Positions 32,899 through 42,292 of a stretch of DNA of 64,000 nt are shown here, in pieces; within the stretch, counting starts at the first letter, position 1; every line of letters starts with the position of its first letter. The position numbers and the translations under genes are program-made. The DNA comes from Candidatus Mediterraneibacter excrementavium. Its GTDB lineage: Bacteria; Bacillota; Clostridia; Lachnospirales; Lachnospiraceae. The notes under the pieces were generated by a model. It ran no database searches, was not told where the DNA came from, and saw only the letters and a program-made list of their open reading frames with translations. The stretch spans positions 1 through 64,000 of the forward strand of contig DWVL01000082.1 in the NCBI GenBank assembly GCA_019120275.1, read 5' to 3'.

Positions 32899-34383
32899 AT
32901 GACGATCAAAGAAATGGAACAGCGTTCAGGAATGACACGCGCCAATATGCGCTTTTATGAATCCGAAGGACTTCTCATCCCGGCCCGGGATAAGAACGGC
33001 TACCGCAATTACTCTGACGCCGATCTGGAGACCCTGCGGAAGATCCGCCTGCTCCGGAGCCTGCACATCCCCCTTGACGACATCCGCGCCCTGATCAGGG
33101 GAGACCGCCGGCTCTCTGATGTGCTTGGATCACATATGACAGAACTTGAAAACAGCCGAAGTGAACTGGACCGCTGCAGGGACGTCTGCGGGCTTATGTG
33201 CCGCGACCGCGCAGAGTACGCCACACTGGACGCCGCACACTATCTGAAAGAATTGGAAGCTGTGCCCGGATCCGTTCCGGCTGAATTAGAAACAGATACG
33301 CTGCCGAAAGTAACCGCCCCGTGGAAGCGGTATTTCGCACGTCTGATCGACTCCTGGATCTATTCCCTGATCCTGGACGCCTTCCTCTGCCTGGTCTGGC
33401 ACAATAACAGCGCAGAGTTTCACCTGGGCGTGTCCATTTTCACCTGGCTGGTGGGCATGGGGCTGATGATCCTGCTGGAACCGGCTATGCTCTCATCCGC
33501 CGGGACCACCCCGGGCAAATTTATCTTCGGCCTCAGTGTGACCGCTCAGGACGGCAGCCCCCTGACCTGGTCCGAAGCGTGGTCCCGTACGTGGCTGGTC
33601 CTGCACAGGGGATTCGGATTCTATATCCCGGTCTATCACCTCATCCGCCTGTACAGTTCCTACAAGTCATGCGTGAAAGAAGAATATCTGGAGTGGGAGG
33701 AAAACACGGTCCTTATACTAAAAAAGCGCCCAAATCCACTGCTTGCATTTATGCTTGTCCTCGCCTTTCTCCTGTCTTCAGGCAGCGAACTGCTTCTGAA
33801 TGAAGCCGCTTCGCTCCCGCCGAACCGCGGCAGCCTGTCCGTGGCAGAGTATTGCGAAAACTACAATATGCTTCAGAAATTTTATGGCGTCAACCGGCCG
33901 GTCAACACTCCGGACCAGTATTTTTACAATACTTATGCCAAACCGATGCTGCTGGATGAAAACGGACAGTGGCAGGAGCTTCCGAATTATTCTCAGAGCT
34001 ATGGCGAAACTTTTTCCGAACTTCCGCAACTCATTTTTGACGGAAATGAAAAGGACATCACCGGCGTCTCTTTCTCCCTGTCCTATAACAATGAGAATGT
34101 GACCGTGATGCCCTATGATGATTTTATGGCGCTGGCAGCCCTGTCCCTGATCTGCGCGCAGGATGACTATAACTTCGTCACTTCCCCGCCCCAGTATATC
34201 TACGGCAGGATCAAAAGCGCAGCCGAAACATTCAGCAGCTTCAATCTGACCTGCGGAGACGTTACTGCACAGTGCGAAATTGAATTCGATGGATATGAAT
34301 TCTCAGACACCGGCACCATGCTACTGCCGGAATACGGCGCGGAACCGTCGTACCGCATGGAGTTTTCTGTCCGAAAGAACTAG
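32899..34383 (+). CDS. MerR regulator fused to an RDD membrane domain and an outer C-terminal domain
   Basis: 494 residues. Residues 1-70 are a MerR helix-turn-helix and wing (TIKEMEQRSGMTRANMRFYESEGLL, then YRNYSDADLETL), with a short coiled segment to about 115. Residues 140-270 are an RDD domain: arginine and aspartate in RYFARLIDSW, and the hallmark GTTPGKFIFGLSV at about 202-214, with membrane segments near 152-168, 177-197 and 230-250. Another membrane segment near 280-297 precedes about 195 residues of unrecognised domain, probably extracytoplasmic. It looks like a one-component membrane-bound sensor and regulator. Confidence 0.88.
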   Translation: MTIKEMEQRSGMTRANMRFYESEGLLIPARDKNGYRNYSDADLETLRKIRLLRSLHIPLDDIRALIRGDRRLSDVLGSHMTELENSRSELDRCRDVCGLMCRDRAEYATLDAAHYLKELEAVPGSVPAELETDTLPKVTAPWKRYFARLIDSWIYSLILDAFLCLVWHNNSAEFHLGVSIFTWLVGMGLMILLEPAMLSSAGTTPGKFIFGLSVTAQDGSPLTWSEAWSRTWLVLHRGFGFYIPVYHLIRLYSSYKSCVKEEYLEWEENTVLILKKRPNPLLAFMLVLAFLLSSGSELLLNEAASLPPNRGSLSVAEYCENYNMLQKFYGVNRPVNTPDQYFYNTYAKPMLLDENGQWQELPNYSQSYGETFSELPQLIFDGNEKDITGVSFSLSYNNENVTVMPYDDFMALAALSLICAQDDYNFVTSPPQYIYGRIKSAAETFSSFNLTCGDVTAQCEIEFDGYEFSDTGTMLLPEYGAEPSYRMEFSVRKN

Positions 34384-34412
34384 TGGACGATGTGGTCCCG
34401 CCATATAGTATT

Positions 34413-35897
34413 TTATGCAAGATCATATTTCACGACATCGATATTTACGTCTCCGTCTGCGAAAAAGGAAATCCCTTCCGCCGACTGGTCTGTGTAGATT
34501 GTCGCCGTCATGACCTGCTCACCGTCGTTTATGAAGACCTCTGCGCTGAACCTGTCAAGGATCACCCGCAGTTTCAGTTCACCGTTTTTACTGTTCACCA
34601 GACACCGGCGCTGATGAATGATCGCTCTTCTGGAACCGGAAAATTTCCTGTCGATTTTAAGAACGGATTCATGAGGACGGAAACTGAGCGCCGTCTGGTA
34701 TGTATCATCCTGAGCAAAACGCAGCGCGAATTTCCGGTACATATTTTCTAAGTCGCCGGGGCGGACGGTCAGTTCCAGATCGATCCTTCTGCCCCGGATC
34801 CCGTCCAGACGTATCACATCGGTAAATGCAACATTGCGGTACTCTTTTTTATTCTTCCGCATCTCTTCCAGCTCTCTGACCGGACGCTGGTAAAGCCGGT
34901 TGTTCTTTATAAAAAGCTCTCTTGGAAGACTCATCTGCCCCAGCCATTTTTCTTCCGGCGAGCGGATCGCACATGCATCCCAGTTCTGCATCCAGCCGAT
35001 CATCACCCGACGTCCGTCCGGCGTCAGGATCGTCTGAGTCGCATAGAAGTCAATTCCATAATCAATGGCCTGATCATACTGCTCTGTAAAGTTTCCTGTC
35101 TCTTCATCATATTCTCCGATCAGGCAGACCGTTCCGTTTCCGTTATGATATTCAAATCCTTTCGGCAGCATATCCTGCGGACTTGTCAGCAGCACCCATT
35201 TCCCGTCCAGTCTGAAGAAGTCAGGACACTCCCACATCTTCCCGAAACGGTTATGATTGGATGCCAGAATGCTCATAAACTTCCATTCAAATCCATCCGG
35301 GCTGGTATATAATAATATCTGTCCGCTTCCGTCTGCCGGCCGGCTTCCGACCACGCAGCAGTATGTGCCGTCTTCTTTCTGCCATATTTTCGGATCCCGG
35401 AAATCATGTACGCTGCTTCCCTCCGGAAGATCCGCTTTATCCAGGACCGGATTCATCTCATACTTTTCATAATCCACACCGTCGCCTACGGCAAGACACT
35501 GAGTCTGGATATCCCCATATCCGCCGTCCGCCTGCCGTTCCCGGAGCACACCGGTATACATCAGCAGATGCCTGCCGTCCGGAAGCGCTACCGCGCTCCC
35601 GGAGAAACATCCGTCCCGGTCACAGGCATCATCCGGTGCAAGTGCCGCCGGAAGATATTCCCAGTGCAGAAGATCACTGCTTACCGCATGTCCCCAGTGC
35701 ATCGGTCCCCATTTTGTTTCATACGGATAATACTGATAAAACATATGATACTGCCCATTGTAGTATGAGAAGCCGTTCGGATCATTCATCCAGCCAGTAC
35801 GCGCAGACAAATGGAAATCCGGCCGCTCCTCTTTCTTTATCATCTTTTCAGAAGCTTCTTCGTATTTTCTTGCTTCACGCAGTGTCTGACTTGTCAT
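34413..35897 (-). CDS. GH32 family beta-fructosidase (sucrose/fructan hydrolase)
   Basis: 494 residues: an N-terminal five-bladed propeller and a C-terminal beta-sandwich. Catalytic motifs are WMNDPNG (nucleophile D39), FRDPK (D168) and WECPDFF (acid/base E223). No signal peptide is present, so it acts in the cytoplasm on imported fructosides. The start at 35897 follows AAGGAA and lies after the end of the binding-protein gene; the longer frame would overlap that gene by about 150 bases. It closes an operon with a sugar ABC transporter. Confidence 0.92.
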   Translation of the reverse strand: MTSQTLREARKYEEASEKMIKKEERPDFHLSARTGWMNDPNGFSYYNGQYHMFYQYYPYETKWGPMHWGHAVSSDLLHWEYLPAALAPDDACDRDGCFSGSAVALPDGRHLLMYTGVLRERQADGGYGDIQTQCLAVGDGVDYEKYEMNPVLDKADLPEGSSVHDFRDPKIWQKEDGTYCCVVGSRPADGSGQILLYTSPDGFEWKFMSILASNHNRFGKMWECPDFFRLDGKWVLLTSPQDMLPKGFEYHNGNGTVCLIGEYDEETGNFTEQYDQAIDYGIDFYATQTILTPDGRRVMIGWMQNWDACAIRSPEEKWLGQMSLPRELFIKNNRLYQRPVRELEEMRKNKKEYRNVAFTDVIRLDGIRGRRIDLELTVRPGDLENMYRKFALRFAQDDTYQTALSFRPHESVLKIDRKFSGSRRAIIHQRRCLVNSKNGELKLRVILDRFSAEVFINDGEQVMTATIYTDQSAEGISFFADGDVNIDVVKYDLA

Positions 35898-35919
35898 ATT
35901 GATTCGATTCCTTTCCTGC

Positions 35920-37629
35920 TTAATTTCCGGACGCGGCATCCGCGGACCCTGCCGCTTCAAGCTCTGCAAGGGATTCCTGATAGCTGTCGAAATATTTCTG
36001 CTTGATCTGCAGATATTCGGATAAACCGTAGTCCTCCATCTTCTGGAGATACTCGTCCCACTCTTCATCGATCCCGCCGTTTAAGATCCAGTCCGCTTTC
36101 TTCTGTTCCGCGTATTTCTTGATATCTGTATCAAGCTGTGATACCCGGTTCGTATCATCAATGCTCATAAATACATTCGGATAGACATATTTACTGTGCA
36201 TGTCATCCAGATAGACCTCATGCATATTATCAAGACGCCATTTCGCATCATCCGGCTGTGTTACATACACATCATAATAATCATTAAGCACAGCGAGCGG
36301 GCCGTTTACAGACTGTGCCTGCCGTACTTCCACCGGTGATGCATCGCCCAGGGCCAGATGCTTCAGCATCGGTCCGCCTTCTGCGTTCGTACTCATCTCA
36401 AAGATATTGTCCGCATCTTTCTCGCCATAGGTTCCCCAGTTGTTCTGCGGAGACTGAAGCGGGGCATACATCTGGTCGATCCACGCCGCTGCCAGAGCCG
36501 TATCGCGGCAGCTGGTCGTAAGCACACATCTTCCGCGGTCAAAGCCGCTTGTCTCGCTTCCGTTCTGACGGGTAATATTGACAAGGCCGTCCGGTCCCGC
36601 CAGAGCCGGCATCATCACGTAATCCTCATAGTTGTCGATATTTGCGATATCCCATGTGAAGCAGAGACCGTATCTGTGGTTCTTTCCTTTTGCGACATAT
36701 GTGGACCATTCCTGCGTAAATGCCTCGGGATCCACAAGATCCTGCTCTACCAGAGAGTGCAACCACTTGATTCCTTCTTTATACCCTTCCTGTACTGTGG
36801 TATATATTACCTCGCCTTCATCTGTCACTGCAAAATGATCGCCGGTATCTCCATAGCCTTCGCCGAAACCATTGATCAGGATCGCCGGATCCTGATCGCC
36901 GTTATTGATGATAAACGACATCGGGATCACATCGCCCTCAATATTAAATTCCTTTTCAAGAGCATCTGCATTGTCCCGGAACGCGATGAGCGCCTGCTCC
37001 AGTTCTTCTGTTGTAGTCGGCACTTCAAGTCCGAGGAAATCCAGCCACTTCTTATTGATATACGGGATGTCACCGATAGCCTGGATCGCTTCCTTGCCCT
37101 CACCCAGCTGCTCGATCCAGGGGAAGGAATAAATGTGGCCGTCCGGCGCTGTAACCATTGTCCTGTATTCCGGATATTTTTCAAACACAGCCTGAAGGTT
37201 TGGCATATATTTGTCTATCAGGTTTTCCAGCGGGATGATGATGCCCTGCTTCGCATACCGGAGCAGATCGTAATCGTTCATACCGGCCGTAAAAAGTCCG
37301 TCCGGAAGGTTGCCGAACTGCGCCAGTGCCAGATTCTTCTTGTCGGCAAACTGGTCGTCCACAAAACATGTCCAGTCAATATGTACATTAGTCTGCTCCT
37401 CCAGCCTCTGGAAGATCAGTTTATCATTCGGCTCCTGTGTCGTCGTCGCCGGAGCGCTTGTAATAAACGAAAGTTCTTTTGTCTCTTCGAGCGGAAAGGT
37501 TACTTCTTCGACCGGCGTATCCGGATCTGTATCTGCAACCTGCGCATTTCCACTGCTGCATCCGAACAGGGACATTGTCAGTATCAGTGACAGGCCAAGG
37601 CCCGTCAGTCTTTTTATTCTTTTTCTCAT
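35920..37629 (-). CDS. Sugar ABC transporter substrate-binding lipoprotein
   Basis: About 569 residues, long for family 1 binding proteins and similar to the LipO type. The signal peptide ends in the lipobox LFGC at about residue 24, followed by SSGNAQ. The mature part is a two-lobed solute-binding fold. The ATG at 37629, rather than the GTG before it, has GGAGG at 10 bases. With the two permeases and a GH32 enzyme it probably captures fructo-oligosaccharides or sucrose. No ATPase is encoded here; a shared MsmX-like ATPase elsewhere would be needed. Confidence 0.9.
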   Translation of the reverse strand: MRKRIKRLTGLGLSLILTMSLFGCSSGNAQVADTDPDTPVEEVTFPLEETKELSFITSAPATTTQEPNDKLIFQRLEEQTNVHIDWTCFVDDQFADKKNLALAQFGNLPDGLFTAGMNDYDLLRYAKQGIIIPLENLIDKYMPNLQAVFEKYPEYRTMVTAPDGHIYSFPWIEQLGEGKEAIQAIGDIPYINKKWLDFLGLEVPTTTEELEQALIAFRDNADALEKEFNIEGDVIPMSFIINNGDQDPAILINGFGEGYGDTGDHFAVTDEGEVIYTTVQEGYKEGIKWLHSLVEQDLVDPEAFTQEWSTYVAKGKNHRYGLCFTWDIANIDNYEDYVMMPALAGPDGLVNITRQNGSETSGFDRGRCVLTTSCRDTALAAAWIDQMYAPLQSPQNNWGTYGEKDADNIFEMSTNAEGGPMLKHLALGDASPVEVRQAQSVNGPLAVLNDYYDVYVTQPDDAKWRLDNMHEVYLDDMHSKYVYPNVFMSIDDTNRVSQLDTDIKKYAEQKKADWILNGGIDEEWDEYLQKMEDYGLSEYLQIKQKYFDSYQESLAELEAAGSADAASGN

Positions 37630-37643
37630 CACTTCTCGGCCTC

Positions 37644-38540
37644 CTAACCCTTGACAGAACCAACCATGATTCCTTTGTCGAAATATTTCTGGAAGAACGG
37701 ATACATGATCAGCAGCGGCAGACTGGATACAACGATCGTTGCATATTTGAGCAGTTCCGCTACTTTTGCCATTTCCGCCGTACTCTGGATATCCGCGATC
37801 ATTCCCGGCTGCGGTGTATTCTGCACCAGGATGGATCTGAGCACGAGCTGCAGCGGCTGCATATCAGCATCATTCAGATAGATCATTGCATCAAAATAGC
37901 TGTTCCACATTCCTACAAAAGACCAGAGCGCCAGCACCGCGATGATCGGTTTGCACACCGGCATCATGATCTTGAAGAAATGCTGAATCTCGCTTGCCCC
38001 GTCCAGTGCGGACGCTTCTCTGAGTTCTGTCGGGATCGACTGGAAGTATGTTCTGGCAAGGATCATATTCCACACATTAAACGCGCCCGGGAGCAGGATG
38101 GCCCACACGGTATTGACCAGATGCAGGTTGTTGACGAGGATGAATGTGGGGATCATTCCGCCGCCGAAGAACATCGTGATCACAAAGATCACATTAAAAA
38201 ATTTTCTGCCGACAAATTCTTTCTTGGACATCGGATAAGCCGCCAGCAGTGTAACAAAAACCGAGATCACGGTAAATGCCGCCGAATAAAAGAATGAATT
38301 GGCAAATCCTCTCCAGATCATATCATTTTCCAGTACCCGTTTATATGCATCCAGCGTCCAGTCTTTAAAATCAAAACTGATCCCCTGATTGTTCAGTACA
38401 TTCGGATCCATAAAAGAGGCGAGCACCACATAGACCAGCGGGACAAAAACCGCGAGCACAAAGAGCCCAAGAAGTGTATAACCCACACCCAGGATTATGC
38501 GGTCGGACGTCCCGAGTTTCATTTTTCTTCTCGTTTCCAT
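37644..38540 (-). CDS. Sugar ABC transporter permease (MalG/YtcP type)
   Basis: About 298 residues with six membrane segments. The EAA loop that docks the ATPase reads ELREASALDGASEIQHF, then MMPVCKP. The ATG at 38540 is spaced 8 bases from GGGGG, better than the ATG two codons upstream. It is the second permease of the fructoside transporter. Confidence 0.93.
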   Translation of the reverse strand: METRRKMKLGTSDRIILGVGYTLLGLFVLAVFVPLVYVVLASFMDPNVLNNQGISFDFKDWTLDAYKRVLENDMIWRGFANSFFYSAAFTVISVFVTLLAAYPMSKKEFVGRKFFNVIFVITMFFGGGMIPTFILVNNLHLVNTVWAILLPGAFNVWNMILARTYFQSIPTELREASALDGASEIQHFFKIMMPVCKPIIAVLALWSFVGMWNSYFDAMIYLNDADMQPLQLVLRSILVQNTPQPGMIADIQSTAEMAKVAELLKYATIVVSSLPLLIMYPFFQKYFDKGIMVGSVKG

Positions 38541-38555
38541 AGTCATATCCCCCTT

Positions 38556-39500
38556 TTATAATCCTTCACCGTCATTAAGTTTCTTTACTACCCAGTTTAC
38601 GAAGATCAGCAGGATCACATTTATGATGGAATTAAACAATCCCACTGCCGTAGAATAACCGTAGTCGCCATTCAGAAGACCGAGTCTGTATACATATGTA
38701 GAAAGGATCTCGGAAGCCGGCAGGTTCATATCTGTCTGCAGCGCATATGCCTTCTCAAATCCGATGCTCATAATATTACCTGCCTGCAGGATAAACTGTA
38801 TTACGATGATATTCTTGATGGCTGGAAGCTGTACATATCTGATCTGCTGCAGGATATTCGCGCCGTCCACGATCGCTGCTTCTTCCAGGTCTTTGCTGGC
38901 ATTTGAAAGCGCCGCCGTGTACATGATCGAAGACCAGCCTGCCGTCTGCCAGATCCCGCTGGCTATGTAAATTGTCCGGAATGCCTCCGGCATGGTCATC
39001 CAGTTGGTGTCAATACCGAACAGGGAGTTGATCGGGCCAACCGGTGACAGGAACATACGCACCATACCACAGAGAACGATGACGGAGATAAAATTCGGTG
39101 CGTAGATCAGAAGCTGGATCTTCTTGCGGATCCCCATCCGGCGGATCTGATTGAGCAGAAGCGCCAGGATGATCGGGATCGGGAAGCCCCAGAGCAGTCC
39201 GAAGACGCTCAGCTTCAATGTGTTCATCAGATAATTCATGAAATCCGGTGAAGACAGGAACCGTCTGAAATAATCAAGCCCCACCCACGGACTTCCGAGC
39301 ACGCCTTCGATAACATTGTAATCCTCGAACGCGATCAGAATACCGCCCATGGGCCCGTACTTGAAGATCAGCGTAAGCAGAAGCCCCGGAAGCAGAAAGA
39401 ATACATAAAGCTGCCAGTTCTTCTTTACATACTTCAGTTTTTCCCGCGGCGTCTGCTTTACAGCAACAGCCGATGTTTTATTTTTACGGAAAACTCTCAT
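38556..39500 (-). CDS. Sugar ABC transporter permease (MalF/LplB type)
   Basis: 314 residues with six membrane segments. The EAA loop is DLEEAAIVDGANILQQIRYVQLP. A basic N-terminus (REKLKYVKKNWQL) precedes the first segment. It is the first gene of the permease-permease-binding protein-GH32 operon, with GGAGGGG upstream, and diverges from the LacI gene. Confidence 0.93.
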   Translation of the reverse strand: MRVFRKNKTSAVAVKQTPREKLKYVKKNWQLYVFFLLPGLLLTLIFKYGPMGGILIAFEDYNVIEGVLGSPWVGLDYFRRFLSSPDFMNYLMNTLKLSVFGLLWGFPIPIILALLLNQIRRMGIRKKIQLLIYAPNFISVIVLCGMVRMFLSPVGPINSLFGIDTNWMTMPEAFRTIYIASGIWQTAGWSSIMYTAALSNASKDLEEAAIVDGANILQQIRYVQLPAIKNIIVIQFILQAGNIMSIGFEKAYALQTDMNLPASEILSTYVYRLGLLNGDYGYSTAVGLFNSIINVILLIFVNWVVKKLNDGEGL

Positions 39501-39572
39501 TTAGTAACCCCTCCTTTTTTTACATTTGCACCATCCACATTATTTGACCGGTCATTTTATGCATGGTTTATC

Positions 39573-39615
39573 TAAAGGTTACCTTTACAGTACCATTGTT
39601 TGTGCATAATGTCAA
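39573..39615 (-). promoter_or_regulatory. Promoter and operator of the fructoside operon
   Basis: On the minus strand, TTGACA (39610-39615), 17 bases and TACTGT (39587-39592, with TG one base upstream, an extended -10). Directly at the start region lies the perfect palindrome TAAAGGT-T-ACCTTTA (39573-39587), a good place for LacI repression. Confidence 0.65.
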
Positions 39616-39647
39616 CATAAACTTTACATTTGCATAATATTTATATT

Positions 39648-39659
39648 GTGCATTTGCAC
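39648..39659. promoter_or_regulatory. Second palindrome in the LacI/permease spacer
   Basis: GTGCA-TT-TGCAC is a perfect inverted repeat between the divergent promoters. Related half-sites (TGTGCATAAT at 39601, TTTGCATAAT at 39629, ATGCACAAT in the lacI promoter) are scattered nearby. It may be an upstream regulator site. Confidence 0.5.
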
Positions 39660-39726
39660 CATTTTGTTTGTTTTTTCAATTATAAAACGTCATTTAATTA
39701 TTTTTTGCTTATTCACAGTTTTACAT

Positions 39727-39755
39727 TTGACAAATCATGCACAATCATTTAAATT
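39727..39755 (+). promoter_or_regulatory. Promoter of the LacI-family gene
   Basis: TTGACA (39727-39732) and TAAATT (39750-39755) are separated by 17 bases. The spacer contains ATGCACAAT, one of the repeated half-sites of this intergenic region. Confidence 0.65.
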
Positions 39756-39795
39756 AAATGTAACAGAATTATACACATAAACGGAGTATTGTATT

Positions 39796-40821
39796 ATGGA
39801 GAAAAAAGTTACGATCCAGGATATTGCAGACAGTCTCGGCTTATCCAGAAATACAGTTTCAAAGGCGCTGAACAACACCGGGATCCTTGCCGAAGAAACC
39901 CGCCAGAAAATCCTGACGCGGGCGGCAGAAATGGGATACCGGAGATTCATATACCTGCAGCAGGATCAGCCGGAATATAATACCGCCCCCGGCGAACTGG
40001 CTCTGATTTCCCAGAACATGCCCTACGGTTCTCATTTTGGGACCTATGCGCTCAATACCTTTCAGGAGAAGATCAGTCAGAACAACTACCGGCTCACTAT
40101 GTTTCCGGTCCGCGAAGAAGAGATTGCAACACTGCAGCTCCCTCTTGGATTTGACAGAGAAAAGACAGCCGGCATCATCTGTATGGAGATGTTCCAGCCC
40201 GAATATATGGAAATGCTGAATTCACTCGGCATCCCTCTGTTGTTTATCGACGCAGCATATGATACAGACTTCACACAGATCAATGCTGATTTTCTGATGA
40301 TGGAAAACCGGATCAGCGTGTACAACCTGACAGACGCTCTGATTCAGAAAGGGCTTACACGGCTTGCTTTCGCCGGCAACCGCAGGCACTGCCGCTCTTT
40401 CTTCGAAAGATGGCAGGGATTTACGGACGCCATGACGGAAAACAGCCTCACCCCCTGTACAACTCAGTTCACAGATACCAACGTCTTCGCAGAAGCCGCT
40501 CTTCTGGACGAGACACTAAAACGCACATTAAAACTGCCTGAAGCATTTATCTGTGCCAACGATTTCATCGCCATCGACCTGATCCGCGCACTGCGCAGGC
40601 AGGGGGTCCGGGTACCGGAAGATATATTCATCACCGGCTTCGACAACTCCGCCGAATCACGGATCATCGAACCGCATCTGACTACGATCGATATTCCAAG
40701 TTCAAAAATGGGATACATCGCAGCCGATCTGCTGCTCTCACGCATCCGCGAACCGGAGACCCCGTATCGCATCATGTATGTACGGACAAATGCAAAATAT
40801 CGTGAATCCGCAATAATTTAG
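39796..40821 (+). CDS. LacI-family regulator of the fructoside locus
   Basis: 341 residues: an N-terminal helix-turn-helix (TIQDIADSLGLSRNTVSKALNNT), then a periplasmic-binding-like effector domain ending with the DFIAIDLIRALRRQGVRVPEDI segment typical of the family. It is divergent from the transporter-GH32 operon, which it most likely represses until sugar is present. Confidence 0.92.
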   Translation: MEKKVTIQDIADSLGLSRNTVSKALNNTGILAEETRQKILTRAAEMGYRRFIYLQQDQPEYNTAPGELALISQNMPYGSHFGTYALNTFQEKISQNNYRLTMFPVREEEIATLQLPLGFDREKTAGIICMEMFQPEYMEMLNSLGIPLLFIDAAYDTDFTQINADFLMMENRISVYNLTDALIQKGLTRLAFAGNRRHCRSFFERWQGFTDAMTENSLTPCTTQFTDTNVFAEAALLDETLKRTLKLPEAFICANDFIAIDLIRALRRQGVRVPEDIFITGFDNSAESRIIEPHLTTIDIPSSKMGYIAADLLLSRIREPETPYRIMYVRTNAKYRESAII

Positions 40822-40830
40822 CCAAAAAAG

Positions 40831-40860
40831 GCTGCCGCACTAAACTGCGGCAGTCTTTTT
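40831..40860. terminator. Terminator between lacI and the MATE gene
   Basis: CTGCCGCA (40832-40839) pairs with TGCGGCAG (40846-40853) around the loop CTAAAC, followed by TCTTTTTT. On the minus strand the same hairpin overlaps the stop codon and last codons of the MATE gene. Confidence 0.85.
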
Positions 40861-42207
40861 TAACTGTTGTATACATTTCTTCCGGACGAACCAGAAGCAG
40901 ACCGCCTGCATCAGGATCGTGGCGATCCAGGAGCCCGGATATGAGATGAAAAGGAAGAACAGCGACCGGTTGTGCGGGAAGAATCCATAGATCCAGACGA
41001 TCCTTGTTCCCACCGTTCCGATTACGGAGAGGATCATCGGCACCGCTGAGTGTCCCATACCCCGAAGCGCTCCCGGGATCAGATCCATGATCCCGCACAG
41101 GAAATACGGCACCGTTGTAATGGACAGGATCTCCAGCCCGCATGCGATCACTTCTGCATCTGTTGTATAAATCCTGAGCACCTGGGAGCCGAACGCCCAG
41201 GCGCCCACGCCCAGGACCAGTGACACCCCCACCGAAAGGATCCCGCAGTCAAGCAGCACCCGGTCCATCCGCTTCTGCTTCCCGACGCTGTAATTCTGAC
41301 TGGTGAAACTCATGCATGCCTGAGTCACCGCATTGATCGCCGAATACAGGAAGCCGAGAATGTTATTGGCCGCCGTATAGCCCGCCATCGCTGTATCTCC
41401 GAAAGAGTTTACAGAAGACTGGAGCATGGCATTAGAGAAATTGATGACCGTACTCTGGATGCCGGCCGGTATCCCTACTGCAAAAATATGTCTCAGATAA
41501 ATCCATTTCATCGTCAGCTTCGAGAAACGGAGCTGATAGGCCCCTTCCGACCGGTACAGACACCGGAGCACCAGGATGCAGGATACCATCTGGGAACTCA
41601 CCGTGCCGATCGCCACGCCTGCAACGCCAAGCGGGATCACGATGACCAGAAGAAGATCCAGCACCACGTTGGTCAGGCCGGCAACGATCAGGTAAAGGAG
41701 CGGACGCTTCGTGTCCCCGACCGCCCTTAAGATGGCCGCGCCGTAATTATAAAGCATAAAGAACGGCATCCCGCAGAAGTAGATCTTCATGTAGAGCGCC
41801 GACTGCCCGATCACATTCGCCGGCGTCGCCATCAGTTCCAGCGCCCCTCTCGACAGCAGAACGCCCACCACCGCCATCAGGATCCCGCTGACCAGCGCCA
41901 GGGTAATCGCCGTATGTACCGCCTCCGACATTTCCTTCGTCCGCCCCGTGGCCTGATACCTGGCAGCCAGCACATTGGCACCCAGCGAAATCCCGATGAA
42001 CAGGTTGGTGAAAATATTGATCAGCGCCGTGGTGGATCCAACCGCCGCCAGCGCCTCCCTTCCGTTAAAATGCCCCACGACGATGATATCCACCGCGTTG
42101 AACATGAGCTGAAGGATGCTGGATGCCATCAGCGGAAGTGCAAAGGATACCAGTTTGTCCATGATGGATCCGTTGCACATGTCTATCTCAAATCTGCTGC
42201 TTTTCAA
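40840..42207 (-). CDS. MATE-family efflux transporter (first copy)
   Basis: About 455 residues with twelve membrane segments in two bundles (the two halves begin near LVSFALPLMASSILQLMF and YLRHIFAVGIPAGIQSTV). It should export cationic drugs or metabolites using Na+ or H+. The likely start is the TTG at 42207, eight bases after AAGGGGG; the longer frame also starts at a TTG but lacks a ribosome site. No regulator is adjacent. Confidence 0.9.
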   Translation of the reverse strand: MKSSRFEIDMCNGSIMDKLVSFALPLMASSILQLMFNAVDIIVVGHFNGREALAAVGSTTALINIFTNLFIGISLGANVLAARYQATGRTKEMSEAVHTAITLALVSGILMAVVGVLLSRGALELMATPANVIGQSALYMKIYFCGMPFFMLYNYGAAILRAVGDTKRPLLYLIVAGLTNVVLDLLLVIVIPLGVAGVAIGTVSSQMVSCILVLRCLYRSEGAYQLRFSKLTMKWIYLRHIFAVGIPAGIQSTVINFSNAMLQSSVNSFGDTAMAGYTAANNILGFLYSAINAVTQACMSFTSQNYSVGKQKRMDRVLLDCGILSVGVSLVLGVGAWAFGSQVLRIYTTDAEVIACGLEILSITTVPYFLCGIMDLIPGALRGMGHSAVPMILSVIGTVGTRIVWIYGFFPHNRSLFFLFISYPGSWIATILMQAVCFWFVRKKCIQQLKKTAAV

Positions 42208-42292
42208 ATCATGCGCCCCCTTACGCAATTAATGATCATATCATTGATTTTATCACAGCATATCTTACTGCTTTTGACGCTTCCAGTCAACC

